Positions 43,997 to 53,499 of a stretch of 64,000 nt of DNA are shown here, in pieces (within the stretch, counting starts at the first letter, position 1; each line of letters opens with the position of its first letter). A program made the translations under genes and the position numbers. The stretch lies in contig NZ_CP042266.1 in NCBI RefSeq assembly GCF_007856155.1, positions 6,758,001 to 6,822,000 on the forward strand, given 5' to 3'. This stretch comes from Streptomyces qinzhouensis. Lineage in GTDB: Bacteria > Actinomycetota > Actinomycetes > Streptomycetales > Streptomycetaceae. The notes under the pieces were generated by a model that saw only the letters and a program-made list of their open reading frames with translations, ran no database searches and was not told where the DNA came from.

Positions 43997-44649
43997 GCGG
44001 CCAGTCCGAATTCGTCCCGCACCGGGTCGGAGCCGCGGCAGGCCCACGGGGAGCAGCCGTCCGCCACGCCCTCTTCCAAATCGGCCGTGTCCAGGGCGCC
44101 GATCTCCTCCTGGAGGGCGGCCCATTCGGCGGCGGTGACATGGTCGATCGGGGCCTGGTTGAGCGGGACCCGGGACCGGTGCAGGAATGCCTGCCTCAGC
44201 AGCTTGTTGCCCGTCGCGTTCGCCCGCGCATTCCCCTCGCGGATCGCCGCATTGAATTCCCCGACATCCGCCCACTCCTCCGGAGAATGATCCCGGATCG
44301 CACGCCACTGGGCGTTTCCGTGGAAGGGGCATCCCAGGCACGAGGATTTAGGTGTCTCGGCAAGTCCGATCGAGGTCAGGTAGCGGACGCAGTCGGCACG
44401 AGACCAGTCCATATCTGTGATGAGAGGATGCCGGTTTCGCATGTATTTGACGTCGGCGTCCTTGGCCCGGTGGAACTCATCGGTGGAGATTCCCACCCAC
44501 TGCTCGACGAACACCCCCTTCGGTACTCGGGAGGGGTAGGGATGGTCGAGGAGTTCGCGCACCTTCTTCTTTATTGGCTTTATCTTATATTCGCCGGTGC
44601 TTCTCTGCACTTCACCCGAATGGGTGACTGTGGCTATGTGACTCGTCAA
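43993..44649 (-). pseudogene. PAPS-reductase-like protein, 5' end missing
   Basis: About 218 residues that match the C-terminal half of phage/ICE-type phosphoadenosine-phosphosulfate-reductase-like proteins: TGEYKIKPIKKKVRELL, WVGISTDEFHRAKDADVKYMRNRHPL, the paired cysteines SSCLGCPFHGNAQWRAIRDHSPEEW, and a helical tail. The N-terminal PP-loop ATP-binding part is absent. The frame begins with unrelated residues (MTSHIATVTHSGEVQRS), and ancestral QCTREYKI reads QRSTGEYKI. It is coupled to the methyltransferase by overlap. It is probably an inactive 5'-truncated gene. Confidence 0.65.
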
Positions 44650-44778
44650 GAGGCCTCCGAAGGTTGGTGCGTGAGAGGGGTGATGGATGGTGTCGCGTGG
44701 TTCGGCCCTGAGTGATCACTCCTGCGGTGGCAGCTTGGGACCGATCACCGTTGTCGATTAGCTAAGGGGTGCGAGGGG

Positions 44779-45005
44779 ATGGGAGAGCATGACAAGGCCG
44801 AGGGTGTGGTGTTCGAGACCGTCAAGGTGTCGGGCATCGAGGAGAAGAACATCGCGACGCTCAAGCTGGAGCACCAGAGCGGTGTGCCTGTGCTGACCGC
44901 CAGTGGGGCCGGGCACTCCCTCGGGAGATCGCAGTGGTGGGTCCGGACGGCAAGCCGATCGCGAGCTCCACGGTCAGTCCGGCTGGCCGTTCCCTCCGCA
45001 CATAA
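44779..45005 (+). pseudogene. Small unrecognised gene, apparently frameshifted
   Basis: The frame from ATG 44779 (MGEHDKAEGVVFETVKV) is followed after about 50 codons by a better continuation one frame over (EIAVVGPDGKPIASSTVSPAGRSLRT and stop at 45003). I do not recognise the family. It is flanked by the truncated PAPS-reductase-like gene and an IS30 element, so it may be a remnant. Confidence 0.35.
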
Positions 45006-45303
45006 GAGACATACGAAATCGTGATTTCTCGATCTTGAACGTCGACGGTTATGAGTACACTCGGGGGTTGAAAACCGACGGCAATTGGCCCTTCTCGTGC
45101 TGTGGCCAGAGATCGGCGACGATGTGGACGGGTGACTGCCGGGCTACTCCACCGGCCGGGCGACCACGATTGCCCTCTGAAACCCAGTCCACAGCGGGCA
45201 TCAGTGAGCCTTTTTCAACCTGCTCCTCATGTCCGGCAGTTGTGCTGGCAACGTGGTGAAGTCCCGCCTCGCGGACCCCGTCGCCCCCTGCGCCTCACTT
45301 GAG
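45006..45303. other. No gene recognised
   Basis: About 300 bp between the small remnant and the IS30 element. Nothing coding was recognised. Confidence 0.45.
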
Positions 45304-46594
45304 TTCTAGCGGTTGTCGCAACACCCCAGTTCAGGGGATGCGATGGACTTCGAGATCCGCAAGGACCGGAGCAAGAAGACCGGGCTGAGGCTGGCCCGTG
45401 AGCGGGAGGAATACTTCCGCCTCATGGGCCAGGGCGTCAGCAGTCGGGAAGCGTGCCGGATCGTCGGAATCGACCGGCGCACGGGCAAACGCTGGCGGAA
45501 CGGGTTCACTCCGTCGAACAGTAAGAGGTGGAGGCCGCCGGTCACCAGGCTGGTGGCCTCCGCCCCCGGGCCCTCCAAGCATCTACGGCAAGCCGACCGG
45601 ATACACATCGCTGACCGGTTGCGGGAGAAGGCGTCTATACGGACCATCGCGGCCGAGCTGAACCGCAGTCCGTCGACCGTCAGCCGCGAGATCAGCCGCA
45701 ACCGGCACCCCGTCAACGGCCAGTACCGGCCCTACGCCGCCCAGGCCCGAGCCGACGAGCGCCGGCCCCGGCCCAAGCCTGGGAAGATCGGGCAGAACCC
45801 TGAGCTGCGGGACTACGTCCAAGACCGCCTGGGAAGACGTTGGAGCCCGGAGCAGATAGCCCGACACCTGCGCCGCGACTTCCCCGACCGGCCGGAGATG
45901 CACGTGGTCCACGAGACGATCTACCAGGCCCTCTACGTCCAAGGCCGCGGCGAACTCCGCCGCGAGCTGACCCGCGCCCTGCGCACAGGCCGAGCAGTGC
46001 GCAAGCCCCGCCGCCAGGCCCAGCAACGCCAGCCACGCTATCCGGCTCCCATGGTGATGATCAGCGAGCGGCCCGCCGAAGCCGCAGACCGGGCCGTGCC
46101 CGGTCACTGGGAAGGCGACCTGATCATCGGGAAGGACAACGGGTCCGCCATCGGCACGCTGGTGGAACGCAGCACGCGCTACCTCATGCTGGTCCACCTG
46201 CCCCACGGCCGCGGCACCGAACTCGTCCGTGACGCACTGGTGGACACGGTGAAAACGCTTCCGGCACATCTGAAGCGGTCGCTCACCTGGGATCAGGGCA
46301 GCGAGATGGGCCGCCACCACGAGTTCACCATCGCGACCGACATCCCGGTCTACTTCTGCGATCCGGCCAGCCCCTGGCAGCGTGGCTCGAACGAGAACAC
46401 CAACGGCCTGCTGCGGCAGTACTTCCCCAAAGGCACCGACCTGTCGGTCCACAACCGCGAACACCTCTACGCCGTCGCTGCCGAACTCAACGGCCGCCCA
46501 CGCAAAACGCTCGACTGGGAAACCCCAGCCGAGCGCCTGCATAAACTGCTCGCCACCACACGTCAGTGATCACGTGTTGCGACGATCCCTAGAA
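45304..46594 (+). mobile_element. IS30-family insertion sequence
   Basis: Terminal inverted repeats are TTCTAGCGGTTGTCGCAACAC at 45304-45324 and its near-complement at 46574-46594 (four mismatches in 21). They enclose one transposase gene, giving an element of about 1.29 kb. No clear target duplication is seen. The element looks intact. Confidence 0.9.
45343..46569 (+). CDS. IS30-family transposase
   Basis: A 408-residue DDE transposase. The N-terminal helix-turn-helix regions (GVSSREACRIVGIDRRTGKRW, ASIRTIAAELNRSPSTVSREISRN) bind the ends. The catalytic core shows GHWEGDLIIGKDNGSAIGTLVER (first Asp), TWDQGSEMGRH (second Asp), and SPWQRGSNENTNGLLRQYFPKG (Glu). ATG 45343 was chosen, with GGGGATGCG upstream; the frame is open to 45313 inside the left terminal repeat. 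No frameshift, so it should be active. Confidence 0.95.
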   Translation: MDFEIRKDRSKKTGLRLAREREEYFRLMGQGVSSREACRIVGIDRRTGKRWRNGFTPSNSKRWRPPVTRLVASAPGPSKHLRQADRIHIADRLREKASIRTIAAELNRSPSTVSREISRNRHPVNGQYRPYAAQARADERRPRPKPGKIGQNPELRDYVQDRLGRRWSPEQIARHLRRDFPDRPEMHVVHETIYQALYVQGRGELRRELTRALRTGRAVRKPRRQAQQRQPRYPAPMVMISERPAEAADRAVPGHWEGDLIIGKDNGSAIGTLVERSTRYLMLVHLPHGRGTELVRDALVDTVKTLPAHLKRSLTWDQGSEMGRHHEFTIATDIPVYFCDPASPWQRGSNENTNGLLRQYFPKGTDLSVHNREHLYAVAAELNGRPRKTLDWETPAERLHKLLATTRQ

Positions 46595-46763
46595 TCCGCC
46601 CTCAGCGCAGGGGGCTTCGTCGTTTCCAGGCCGGCCGCGGCTCACCCGTCCGGGTGTTCGCATGTGTGGGGCCGGTACGGCGCTGAGGGGCGTGACGCCC
46701 TGCGGTAGGTTGACGCCGGTGTGACGGCACTCGGGCCGTGGCCGGTTGACAGGGGGGAATACG

Positions 46764-47561
46764 ATGGTCTCTACGCAGATCTTGATCGGCGGCGATGGTG
46801 CCGAGACCGTGCTCGACGAGGGCGGTCTCCGGATCGTCGACAGCCGCACCCGCGTGGAGATCCCCCTCGCGGTGATCCAGGAGGCCTGGACCGACGGCGG
46901 ACACCACGTCGAAATCGTGCTCAGCGACAGCGCCATGCACCGCGTGGACGCCGGCAACCCGACGGCCGCCACCACCTTCGTCGCCGCTCTGACCGCCGCG
47001 CTCCCCGCACAGCGGGACCCCGCCGGAAGCGCCCGCATCACGGTCACGCAGCTGGCGTTGCCGGAGGACGCGGAGAAGCCGGCGACGGATCCGAAGTACC
47101 CGCGCCGGATCGTCATTCTGATCGCTCTCGCCGCCGCCTACCTCGGCTACGTGATCTGGGTCGCCGTCGGCCAAGGGGCGAAGGTCATCGCCCCCATCGT
47201 CGCGACTGTCCCGATCGCCTTCGGCCTCGGGATGATGCTCGTCGGGGGGCAGAGGACGCTGCTCCACTTCGTACTCAAGCGGCGTGGGATCAGCGTGCCC
47301 GCCACCCTGGACTTCAAGACGACGGACGGGGCGGCCTGGTACAAGTTCACCGACGTCGACGGTGCCGAGCGGACCGCGCGGAGCAAGCACGTCGGACCGG
47401 TGGCCCGCGCCACGTACGACCCGGAGAACCCTGCCGACCAGCTCGCCGTCGAGATCTCGGGAATGAGGCACCTGTTCTGGGCCGGGATGTGGATCCTCGG
47501 TTCGCTGCTGCCGCTGGTCGGCGGCATCGCCTTCGCCCTGACCCCGTTCACGATCGACTGA
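46764..47561 (+). CDS. Membrane protein with DUF3592-like region, function unknown
   Basis: A 265-residue protein from ATG 46764 with AGGGGGG upstream. Residues 1-105 are soluble and beta-rich (VLDEGGLRIVDSRTRVEIPLAVIQEAW). Membrane segments are at about 118-138 (IVILIALAAAYLGYVIWVAV), 143-162 (IAPIVATVPIAFGLGMMLVGG) and 237-262 (MWILGSLLPLVGGIAFAL). Between them, VPATLDFKTTDGAAWYKFTDVDG and ARATYDPENPADQL are DUF3592-like. It lies between two IS elements and could be passenger DNA. The function is unknown. Confidence 0.75.
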   Translation: MVSTQILIGGDGAETVLDEGGLRIVDSRTRVEIPLAVIQEAWTDGGHHVEIVLSDSAMHRVDAGNPTAATTFVAALTAALPAQRDPAGSARITVTQLALPEDAEKPATDPKYPRRIVILIALAAAYLGYVIWVAVGQGAKVIAPIVATVPIAFGLGMMLVGGQRTLLHFVLKRRGISVPATLDFKTTDGAAWYKFTDVDGAERTARSKHVGPVARATYDPENPADQLAVEISGMRHLFWAGMWILGSLLPLVGGIAFALTPFTID

Positions 47562-47576
47562 ACGGCGCGGCCAGGG

Positions 47577-48466
47577 AGCCGTCTCCAACCTGGCGGTTTT
47601 GGCAGCTGTTGGACGGATCTGCGGAACGTCGAAGCTCCTGGTAGATGGCTTCTCGACCAAGATTGCCCGCAGCCACCAGGAGCTTCGCGTGCTTGTCTAC
47701 CCGTCATCGCGATAGCCCTGCCCAGTCGCACCCTGCGGTGTTTGACCGGACACCTCGCCGTGCGTCGAGGGGAGATCGGGACCCGATGGCGGCGTCTGAC
47801 CGCAGGTCGTCAGGCTCTCCTGGCCCTGGCCCATCTGCGATGCGGCGACACGTACGCCCGGCTCGCCGCCGGGTTCGGTTTCGGCATCGCGACCGTGTAT
47901 CGCTACACACGCGAAGCCGTCGAGGTCCTGGCGGCTCTCGCACCCACCCTGGCCGAGGCCATGAACATCGCGCGGATCAAGGCGTTCGTGATCCTGGACG
48001 GCACCCTTCTACCGGTCGACCGGATTGCCGCCGACACCCCGTACTACTCCGGAAAACACGAACGTCACGGCATGAACGTCCAGGTCCTCACCAACCCCTT
48101 CGGGCGGCTGCTGTGGGCCTCGCCCGCGCTGCCCGGCTCCACTCACGACCTGACCGCCGCCCGCACCCACGGCATCGTCGAAGCACTCGCCGAGGCCGGG
48201 CCTCAAGTGCTGTGCGGACGAGGCGTATCAAGGCGCCGACGGCTCTATCCGAGTACCTTTCCGAGGCCGTCGCCTCAAGCGGTGGCAGCGGCGGCACAAC
48301 AGCACGCACGCCAAGATCCGCTGCCTGGGCGAGCAGGCCATGGCCGGCCACCCTGAAGGGCTGGCGCCTCCTACGGAAGCTCCGCTGCAGCACCAACCGC
48401 ATCACCGCGATTGTCCAGGCCGTCCTCGTCCTTCATCACGCGTCAGCGTGACATTGGAAAAGGCTC
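47577..48466 (+). mobile_element. IS5-family insertion sequence, decayed
   Basis: Imperfect inverted ends GAGCCGTCTCCAAC (47577-47590) and ATTGGAAAAGGCTC (48453-48466) match at 10 of 14 positions and enclose a frameshifted transposase. The element is about 0.89 kb, within the IS5 size range. The right end abuts a recombinase fragment whose stop codon lies within the terminal bases. Confidence 0.75.
47688..48451 (+). pseudogene. IS5-family transposase with several frameshifts
   Basis: Coding passages in different frames line up as one transposase. The first is LVYPSS at the start. The second is GEIGTRWRRLTAGRQALLALAHLRCGDTYARLA to FVILDGTLLPVDRIAADTPYYSGKHERHGMNV and LLWASPALPGSTHDLTAAR. The third is DEAYQGADGSIRVPFRGRRLKRWQRRHNSTHAKIRCLGEQAMAG, and the last is LKGWRLLRKLRCSTNRITAIVQAVLVLHHASA. 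Frame changes fall near 47725, 48215 and 48350. The DDE residues are in ILDGT, GSTHD and the E of GEQ. It is not functional as read. Confidence 0.85.
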
Positions 48467-48710
48467 AGTAGTTTGATCCGGTCGTGCGTGGCTTAGGGAT
48501 GCCTAGGTGGACTGCTGGTCGCTGGGCTCGTCGTTGGGTCTCGTCGCGCTTGGAGCGGAGGAAGGTGAGGGTGAGGTTGATGCCTTCGATCTCACCGATC
48601 CAGCCCTCGGCCTCGGCGCGTGTTCTGCGGGCGAGCAGGTCGGCTTCCAGCTCGATGAGGCGGGGCAGCATCTTGGGGTTGACGTGCAGCATCGGGCAGC
48701 GGACGCCTGC
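48465..48710 (-). pseudogene. C-terminal fragment of a large tyrosine recombinase
   Basis: The minus-strand reading AGVRCPMLHVNPKMLPRLIELEADLLARRTRAEAEGWIGEIEGINLTLTFLRSKRDE...VHLGIPKP is the Cys-rich, coiled-coil tail of the same recombinase family as the 830-residue protein at 49.8-52.3 kb, which ends CIRCSLLRPDP...AVHLGMP. The preceding part is found at 53576-54774, ending HEHA where this fragment starts A-x-x-R-C. The two halves were one gene before the recombinase-pair element inserted. Confidence 0.8.
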
Positions 48711-48792
48711 TTCTCTGAACTAGCGATCGCTGCTCTGCGGGCCCTTGGATAAACCGCTGGCAGTTGGGCGATCGCCGCGTAAGGATGCAGCT

Positions 48793-49419
48793 ATGCGTCA
48801 CGCCAACACTGACCCTGAGCTGATGGATCTCGTCCGCCGGTTCGTCACGCCCGGACGTCGGTACCTTCGGCTGGGCGGGAGCTCACAGCGGTTGAGTGGG
48901 CCTGAGCGCGTGGCTTTCATGGCGGAGTTGGTCCAAGCTGCCTCGGAGATCACTCCCACTGAGCTCGACATTCTTTTCGAAGGCGGTTGGCGAGAGCGCA
49001 AGACTGCTTCCTGGCTGGTTGTTGTCGCTGGCAGGACCGAGTTCCGCAGCCGCATCGGTGAACTTTTGCTGGCAAGCGGAGGTCCCTATGCTGGCGCTGC
49101 CTACTGCGTCACCCTGGCCACGTTCGGCGACAGTGCGGACGCCGAGTTGCTGTGCAGATATCTTGATCACTACTTGCCGAGGACCGACCTTCACTACGAT
49201 CAAGGGTTTGCTCTGGGCGCACTGCTTCACCTCGATGCTGTCCTCGGGACCGAGCGCGCATCCCGGTACCTTGCCCCGGGTGGCTTGTGGCACCAGTGGA
49301 CCGAGGGTCCGCCCCGCAGGGACTGGGATCCGCAGGGGTCTCAGCAGGTCGTGGAACAGCTCTGCTCCTTCGCCAGCGAGTGCGCTGCACTCTTCGCCGG
49401 ACTGGAGACTGGTCGCTGA
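48793..49419 (+). CDS. DUF6000-family protein, cargo of the recombinase element
   Basis: A 208-residue soluble protein recognised as DUF6000 by EGGWRERKTASWLVVVAGRTEFRSRIGELLLAS, YAGAAYCVTLATFGDSADAELLCRYLDHYLPRTDLHYDQGFALGALLHLD and GGLWHQWTEGPPRRDWDP. The function is unknown; the repeated Ala/Leu helical pairs suggest a HEAT-like fold. ATG 48793 was chosen from the family start. It is transcribed towards the recombinase pair. DUF6000 genes sit singly in Streptomyces genomes; here one rides on a mobile unit. Confidence 0.75.
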   Translation: MRHANTDPELMDLVRRFVTPGRRYLRLGGSSQRLSGPERVAFMAELVQAASEITPTELDILFEGGWRERKTASWLVVVAGRTEFRSRIGELLLASGGPYAGAAYCVTLATFGDSADAELLCRYLDHYLPRTDLHYDQGFALGALLHLDAVLGTERASRYLAPGGLWHQWTEGPPRRDWDPQGSQQVVEQLCSFASECAALFAGLETGR

Positions 49420-49479
49420 TTTCCCAGCTTGACCAGTGGGCGCCCCGACTGCCGCGAAGGCCTCGGTAGAGTCGGGGCA

Positions 49480-49752
49480 ATGACAGGAAATCAGGGCCGC
49501 TGGCCAAAGATCGACCAGGATGGCATCGAGGACGTGACGCTACTCATTCTGGAATGGCTGGGCGAGCAGGGCGTGAACGCCATGATCAGAGTGGACGCCG
49601 AGAGAGTGGCTGACAACGCGCCGGCGTGGACGTTCGCCGCCAGTGGGGGTCCCTTGGAACATGGCATGCGTGCTGAGGGGAGGACTGTGCAACAGTGCAT
49701 GTCCGCGGCTCTGTCCAGGTTGCGCGAGGCCGGGCTGTCGGTTCCGTTTTGA
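49480..49752 (+). CDS. Small hypothetical protein, cargo
   Basis: A 90-residue protein from ATG 49480, preceded by GGGG. The segment IEDVTLLILEWLGEQGVNAMIRVDAERVADNAPAWTFAASGGPLEHG resembles a compact alpha/beta domain, but I recognise no family. It lies 60 bp after DUF6000 in the same direction and converges on the recombinase pair (14 bp gap). Confidence 0.6.
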   Translation: MTGNQGRWPKIDQDGIEDVTLLILEWLGEQGVNAMIRVDAERVADNAPAWTFAASGGPLEHGMRAEGRTVQQCMSAALSRLREAGLSVPF

Positions 49753-49765
49753 TCTCCGCCTTCGA

Positions 49766-52258
49766 TCATGACATTGGTCTCAGCGTCCCATCGGTTCTTC
49801 CGGACCGGCTGAAGCCCGGCATGCCGAGGTGGACCGCAGCTGACTGTCTCTCGGACAGTGCGTCGATTTGGGCGAGCTTGTCTTCTGCGCCGGCCAAGCT
49901 GACCCGGAGTCCTTCGACCTCACCGAGCCAGCCCTCGTGCTCGGCCTCGGCGATACGGGCGACGAGGTTGTCGCGGATCTCTTCCAACCGGCCGCGCTGG
50001 GTCGGGTCTGGGCGGAGGAGCGAGCAACGAATGCAAGCATGTTCATGAACACAAGGGCTTGAAAAGGCACGAGCGCAGGTGCCGATGGAGACCTTGCGCT
50101 TCTCGAAGTGCGCGAGGAAGGCGTCCCATTCCTCCTCGGTGGGGGTTCGATACTCATCGCTGGGCCGGGTGGCCCTGCGACGGGCGATGAAGGCGCGATG
50201 GGCCTCGATGGTCTCGGCCGGGTAGATCGCCTTGTAGCCCATCGTCGTGTCAAGACTCTTATGTCCGCAGATCACTTGAGCGATGTGCGGTGGCAGACCG
50301 TTCATGATCGCGTCGGTCACGAAGATCCTGCGGAAGTCATGCGGGGAGAAGACGATCGGTTCGCCGCCAGCATCGGTCAGGCTCGTGGCGGACAGCGCGT
50401 TGATCAGAAGCTTGCGGAGCGCGGTCGGGGTGAAAGCGCGGTGTTCGGTGCCGATATCGCGTTGGAACAGCAGCGGCATCGGCGGGTTCCAGACGCGCTC
50501 ATGGACGTCGTAGGAGGTCACCAGCGGGACCGCGCGGCCGCTTCCCCGCAGGCGGCGGATGATGGTGGAGAGGACGTCTGCCAGTTCCGGGCTGACCAGC
50601 ACGAGCCGCTCGCTGTCGGTCTTCGACGGAGCGATCTGCAGCAGGGGTACGACTTCGCCGGTGCCGGGGAGCCGGTACTCGGTGATGCTGTGGTGGGTCA
50701 GCTCCAGGAGTTCCTCGTTGCGGATGCCGGTCAGGCGCAGGACCTCGATCGCGGCGAAGGCCCAGAAGGCTTCGGTCTCCTCATAGGTGAGGTTGCGCCG
50801 CCGCCCGGTCGAGGTCTCCTCTGCCCAGGTCAGGTGCCCGGCGGCCTTGGGTGCGACCGCTCTCCGCAAGGCTCCGGCAGTGTCCGGGATCAGTTCCCCG
50901 GGCCGGGTGTGCTCGGCGGCAGCGAGTAGTTCGGCCGAGGCCCGGCGCCTGCGGTCAACGGCGTCGGCCAGCACTGGCAGGACGGGAAGCCGCTCGCGGG
51001 TGCGCTGGTCCATCCGGGCCTTGCGGTGTTTGCGCTCCTTGGCCTTGCTGATCTCCTCATCACTGATTGGGCAGGGCACGACCCACGGCGCCCAGCGGGC
51101 CGGGTCTTCCGCAGCCCAGTGGGCGATGTCCAGGTAGAAGGCACGGACGCGGATGAGCTCGTCCTTGGCGTTCAGCCTGGGGCTGGCGACCTCGACGGGG
51201 GTGCCGTCGGGACCGATCGTGGTGCGTTTCTTGGTAGCGATGTCTGTCTTCCAGGCCCGGGCCAGTGCCGGTGGCAGCCGCAGGGAGTCGATGCCAGGTG
51301 AGAGGGCTTCGACCCGGGTCCAGAACAGCCCGGCCAGCGTCCGCGACACGGCGTCCAGGCTGGTGTAGTCCAACGACGGCTGGCGCTCGCGCAGGTAGTC
51401 CACGATCAGGTCGCGGACCGGGCGGCACCGGATCGGATACCGATCCACGAGTTCTTCGATGCTCAGCCGGCCGGCGGCGAGCCCGAACGCCCGGATCGTA
51501 GCCGGAGCGTCTTCAGGGAAGACTCCCAAGGCCCGCAGTCGAAGGTAGAAGTCGACTTTGCGCTGGCCCCCGCGGACATGGACTCGGCGCAAGGTGTCGA
51601 CCAGCTCCACGCAGTCGCCGACGGTGATGTCCGCGATCGCCCCGCCCTTGCAGGCCAGAAGCATTGCGATCCGGGTCGCCGCGATGGTGGCCTCGCCCCG
51701 GGCACTGTCCGGCCCGGACTCGGCCAGCTGTGCCAGCCGTGCGAACCCGTCGAGATCGCGGACCTCGGCCATGACCAGAGCGAGGTGCTTGTGGGTGCGG
51801 GTGAGCATCCAGGCCAGGTCGGGACGGATGACATCGCCGCAGACCAGCATCAGCAGCCCGGAAGTCAGGTCACCGCGCTCATACGACGGCGACGGCCCAC
51901 TCTGACGCAAGAAACGCAGCGGGAGATCCGTCCAGTCCGCGCCGCGGATCTCCTCGGCGCGGCCAGCCTCCCACCGCTGCTGCCAAGTATCCCCAGGGAA
52001 GCTGGACAGCCAGCGCAGAAGTTTGGCGACCCCACGCCGTCGCCCGGCCCGGGTCGCGTTGGCCGCTGGTAGGAACGGTGGCGCGGTCAGCCGCCGCAGC
52101 ACCTCATCCGCCGACTGCGCTGTCGCCGGCCACCGTGCCTCCGCGGAGCGGGGCGGGAACCGTTCCCGCAGTACGTTGTTCCGTGCCCGGGCCTGTTCGG
52201 TTGTTGCATTCGCAGTCTGCAGTTGTCGGCGCGTCGAGTGTTTCGCGGTGGTGGTCAT
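49766..52258 (-). CDS. Large tyrosine recombinase (TnpB-like)
   Basis: An 830-residue site-specific recombinase. The N-terminal 450 residues are helical DNA-binding and core-binding regions. The catalytic domain holds Arg in EVLRLTGIRNEELLELTHHS, the HxxR box HDFRRIFVTDAI, IAQVICGHKSL and the nucleophile Tyr in TTMGYKAIYP. A Cys-rich tail (CARAF, CVHEHACIRC) and a coiled coil (EEIRDNLVARIAEAEHEG) follow. ATG 52258 overlaps the stop of the 414-residue recombinase (ATGA), so the two are translated together, as in Tn554 tnpA-tnpB. It is intact. Confidence 0.88.
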   Translation of the reverse strand: MTTTAKHSTRRQLQTANATTEQARARNNVLRERFPPRSAEARWPATAQSADEVLRRLTAPPFLPAANATRAGRRRGVAKLLRWLSSFPGDTWQQRWEAGRAEEIRGADWTDLPLRFLRQSGPSPSYERGDLTSGLLMLVCGDVIRPDLAWMLTRTHKHLALVMAEVRDLDGFARLAQLAESGPDSARGEATIAATRIAMLLACKGGAIADITVGDCVELVDTLRRVHVRGGQRKVDFYLRLRALGVFPEDAPATIRAFGLAAGRLSIEELVDRYPIRCRPVRDLIVDYLRERQPSLDYTSLDAVSRTLAGLFWTRVEALSPGIDSLRLPPALARAWKTDIATKKRTTIGPDGTPVEVASPRLNAKDELIRVRAFYLDIAHWAAEDPARWAPWVVPCPISDEEISKAKERKHRKARMDQRTRERLPVLPVLADAVDRRRRASAELLAAAEHTRPGELIPDTAGALRRAVAPKAAGHLTWAEETSTGRRRNLTYEETEAFWAFAAIEVLRLTGIRNEELLELTHHSITEYRLPGTGEVVPLLQIAPSKTDSERLVLVSPELADVLSTIIRRLRGSGRAVPLVTSYDVHERVWNPPMPLLFQRDIGTEHRAFTPTALRKLLINALSATSLTDAGGEPIVFSPHDFRRIFVTDAIMNGLPPHIAQVICGHKSLDTTMGYKAIYPAETIEAHRAFIARRRATRPSDEYRTPTEEEWDAFLAHFEKRKVSIGTCARAFSSPCVHEHACIRCSLLRPDPTQRGRLEEIRDNLVARIAEAEHEGWLGEVEGLRVSLAGAEDKLAQIDALSERQSAAVHLGMPGFSRSGRTDGTLRPMS

Positions 52259-53499
52259 GAAGACCGTCCGAAGAGCACGTCCATGGCTTCCGGGTCGTAG
52301 CCGGGTGCCGGAGGCGGCGGCACCGGCTCGGCATGTCGGTCTGCCTGCCGGGCGTGGTGGGCCAGCACCCCGGCCACGACCTCGTCCTGGCGCGGCGCGA
52401 GGTAGATCTCGGTCGTGGTCAGATGCGCGTGCCCGAGGACCCACTGCACGTCGGTCAGCGTCAGCGCTGGATCGCGGACCATGCGGGCGGCGGCGCTGTG
52501 CCGAAGGTCGTGAAGGGTCCAGTCCGCACCGATGGTGGCGTTTACCCGCTCGAACATGCGGTGGGCGCCGTGGTAGGTCAGCGGCTGAAACGGACGCCGC
52601 AGCGTCCACCACACTGGCTGTGTCCGGCCTCGCGGCACCAGCCCGTGCAACTCCTGCTGGTAGAGCCGCAGCCATACGAACGCATCTGCCGAGGCAGGCA
52701 CCTGCTGCCGTGCTCGGGAGCCCTTCCGCACCACGCTGATCAGCTGCTGTCCCGGGTCGACGTCGCACTGCCGGACGCCGATCAGCTCGGAGGCACGGAC
52801 TCCGCTGGAGATCCAAAACGCGATCATGGCCCTGTCCCGGTTCGACGGCAGCGCCGCGAACAGCGTGTTGAACCACTCGTCCGGGATCGAGCGCGGAATC
52901 CGGCGCGGAACGGTGGGCCGGTAGCGGCCTGTCCGCTCCGGTGCCCAGGCGTCCATCGGGTTGTGGTGTGCGTGCGCGCGGCCGGAGCGACGCGCCAGTT
53001 CCAGCGGGAATGGGTTGAGCAGCGGCCCAGATCCGGCGTCACGGTGCAGGTCGTAGAACCGGCGCAGCACCGTCTCGCTGTGGGCGACGGTCGACGGGGC
53101 ATAGCCGAGCCCAGGGCTGGTTTTCCCGGTCACCGGGTTCGGGGCGCCGACGGTGCGGGCCGGCCGCCGCTTGGCCGCCGTCGCTCGCGGCTTGACCGTC
53201 AGCTGGATCCAGCAGCTGAAATCCCGAGCGTCCATGCGTGTCGCTCGATTCCACGACACCTCGACCGCGTGCAGGAACCGCCACCACCGCAGCAGGTCCA
53301 TGCCGTAGGAGCGGACGGTCGCGGCCGCTTTCCCGCCTGCGAGTAGCTCCTGGAAGAACACCTCGACCGGTGCCACGGCCGCGCCGTCGGCGTCGACGAG
53401 CCGGTAGGGCTCGTACCGGTCGCCGGTCTCCACCAGCCGACCCCACCGAGGAACGGCCAATCTCGACAGATCCCGTTCGGGCGCACGATCGTTCATCAC
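52255..53499 (-). CDS. Tyrosine recombinase (TnpA-like)
   Basis: A 414-residue integrase. The SAM-like core-binding domain (KAAATVRSYGMDLLRWWRFL, APSTVAHSETVLRRFYDLH) is followed by a catalytic domain with Arg in SSGVRASELIGVRQCD, Lys in VVRKGSRARQ, LHDLRHSAAARM (HxxR), LGHAHLTTTEIYL (His and Tyr). All catalytic residues are present. The stop overlaps the start of the 830-residue recombinase. Together they should move the 48.7-53.6 kb element. Confidence 0.9.
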   Translation of the reverse strand: MMNDRAPERDLSRLAVPRWGRLVETGDRYEPYRLVDADGAAVAPVEVFFQELLAGGKAAATVRSYGMDLLRWWRFLHAVEVSWNRATRMDARDFSCWIQLTVKPRATAAKRRPARTVGAPNPVTGKTSPGLGYAPSTVAHSETVLRRFYDLHRDAGSGPLLNPFPLELARRSGRAHAHHNPMDAWAPERTGRYRPTVPRRIPRSIPDEWFNTLFAALPSNRDRAMIAFWISSGVRASELIGVRQCDVDPGQQLISVVRKGSRARQQVPASADAFVWLRLYQQELHGLVPRGRTQPVWWTLRRPFQPLTYHGAHRMFERVNATIGADWTLHDLRHSAAARMVRDPALTLTDVQWVLGHAHLTTTEIYLAPRQDEVVAGVLAHHARQADRHAEPVPPPPAPGYDPEAMDVLFGRSS

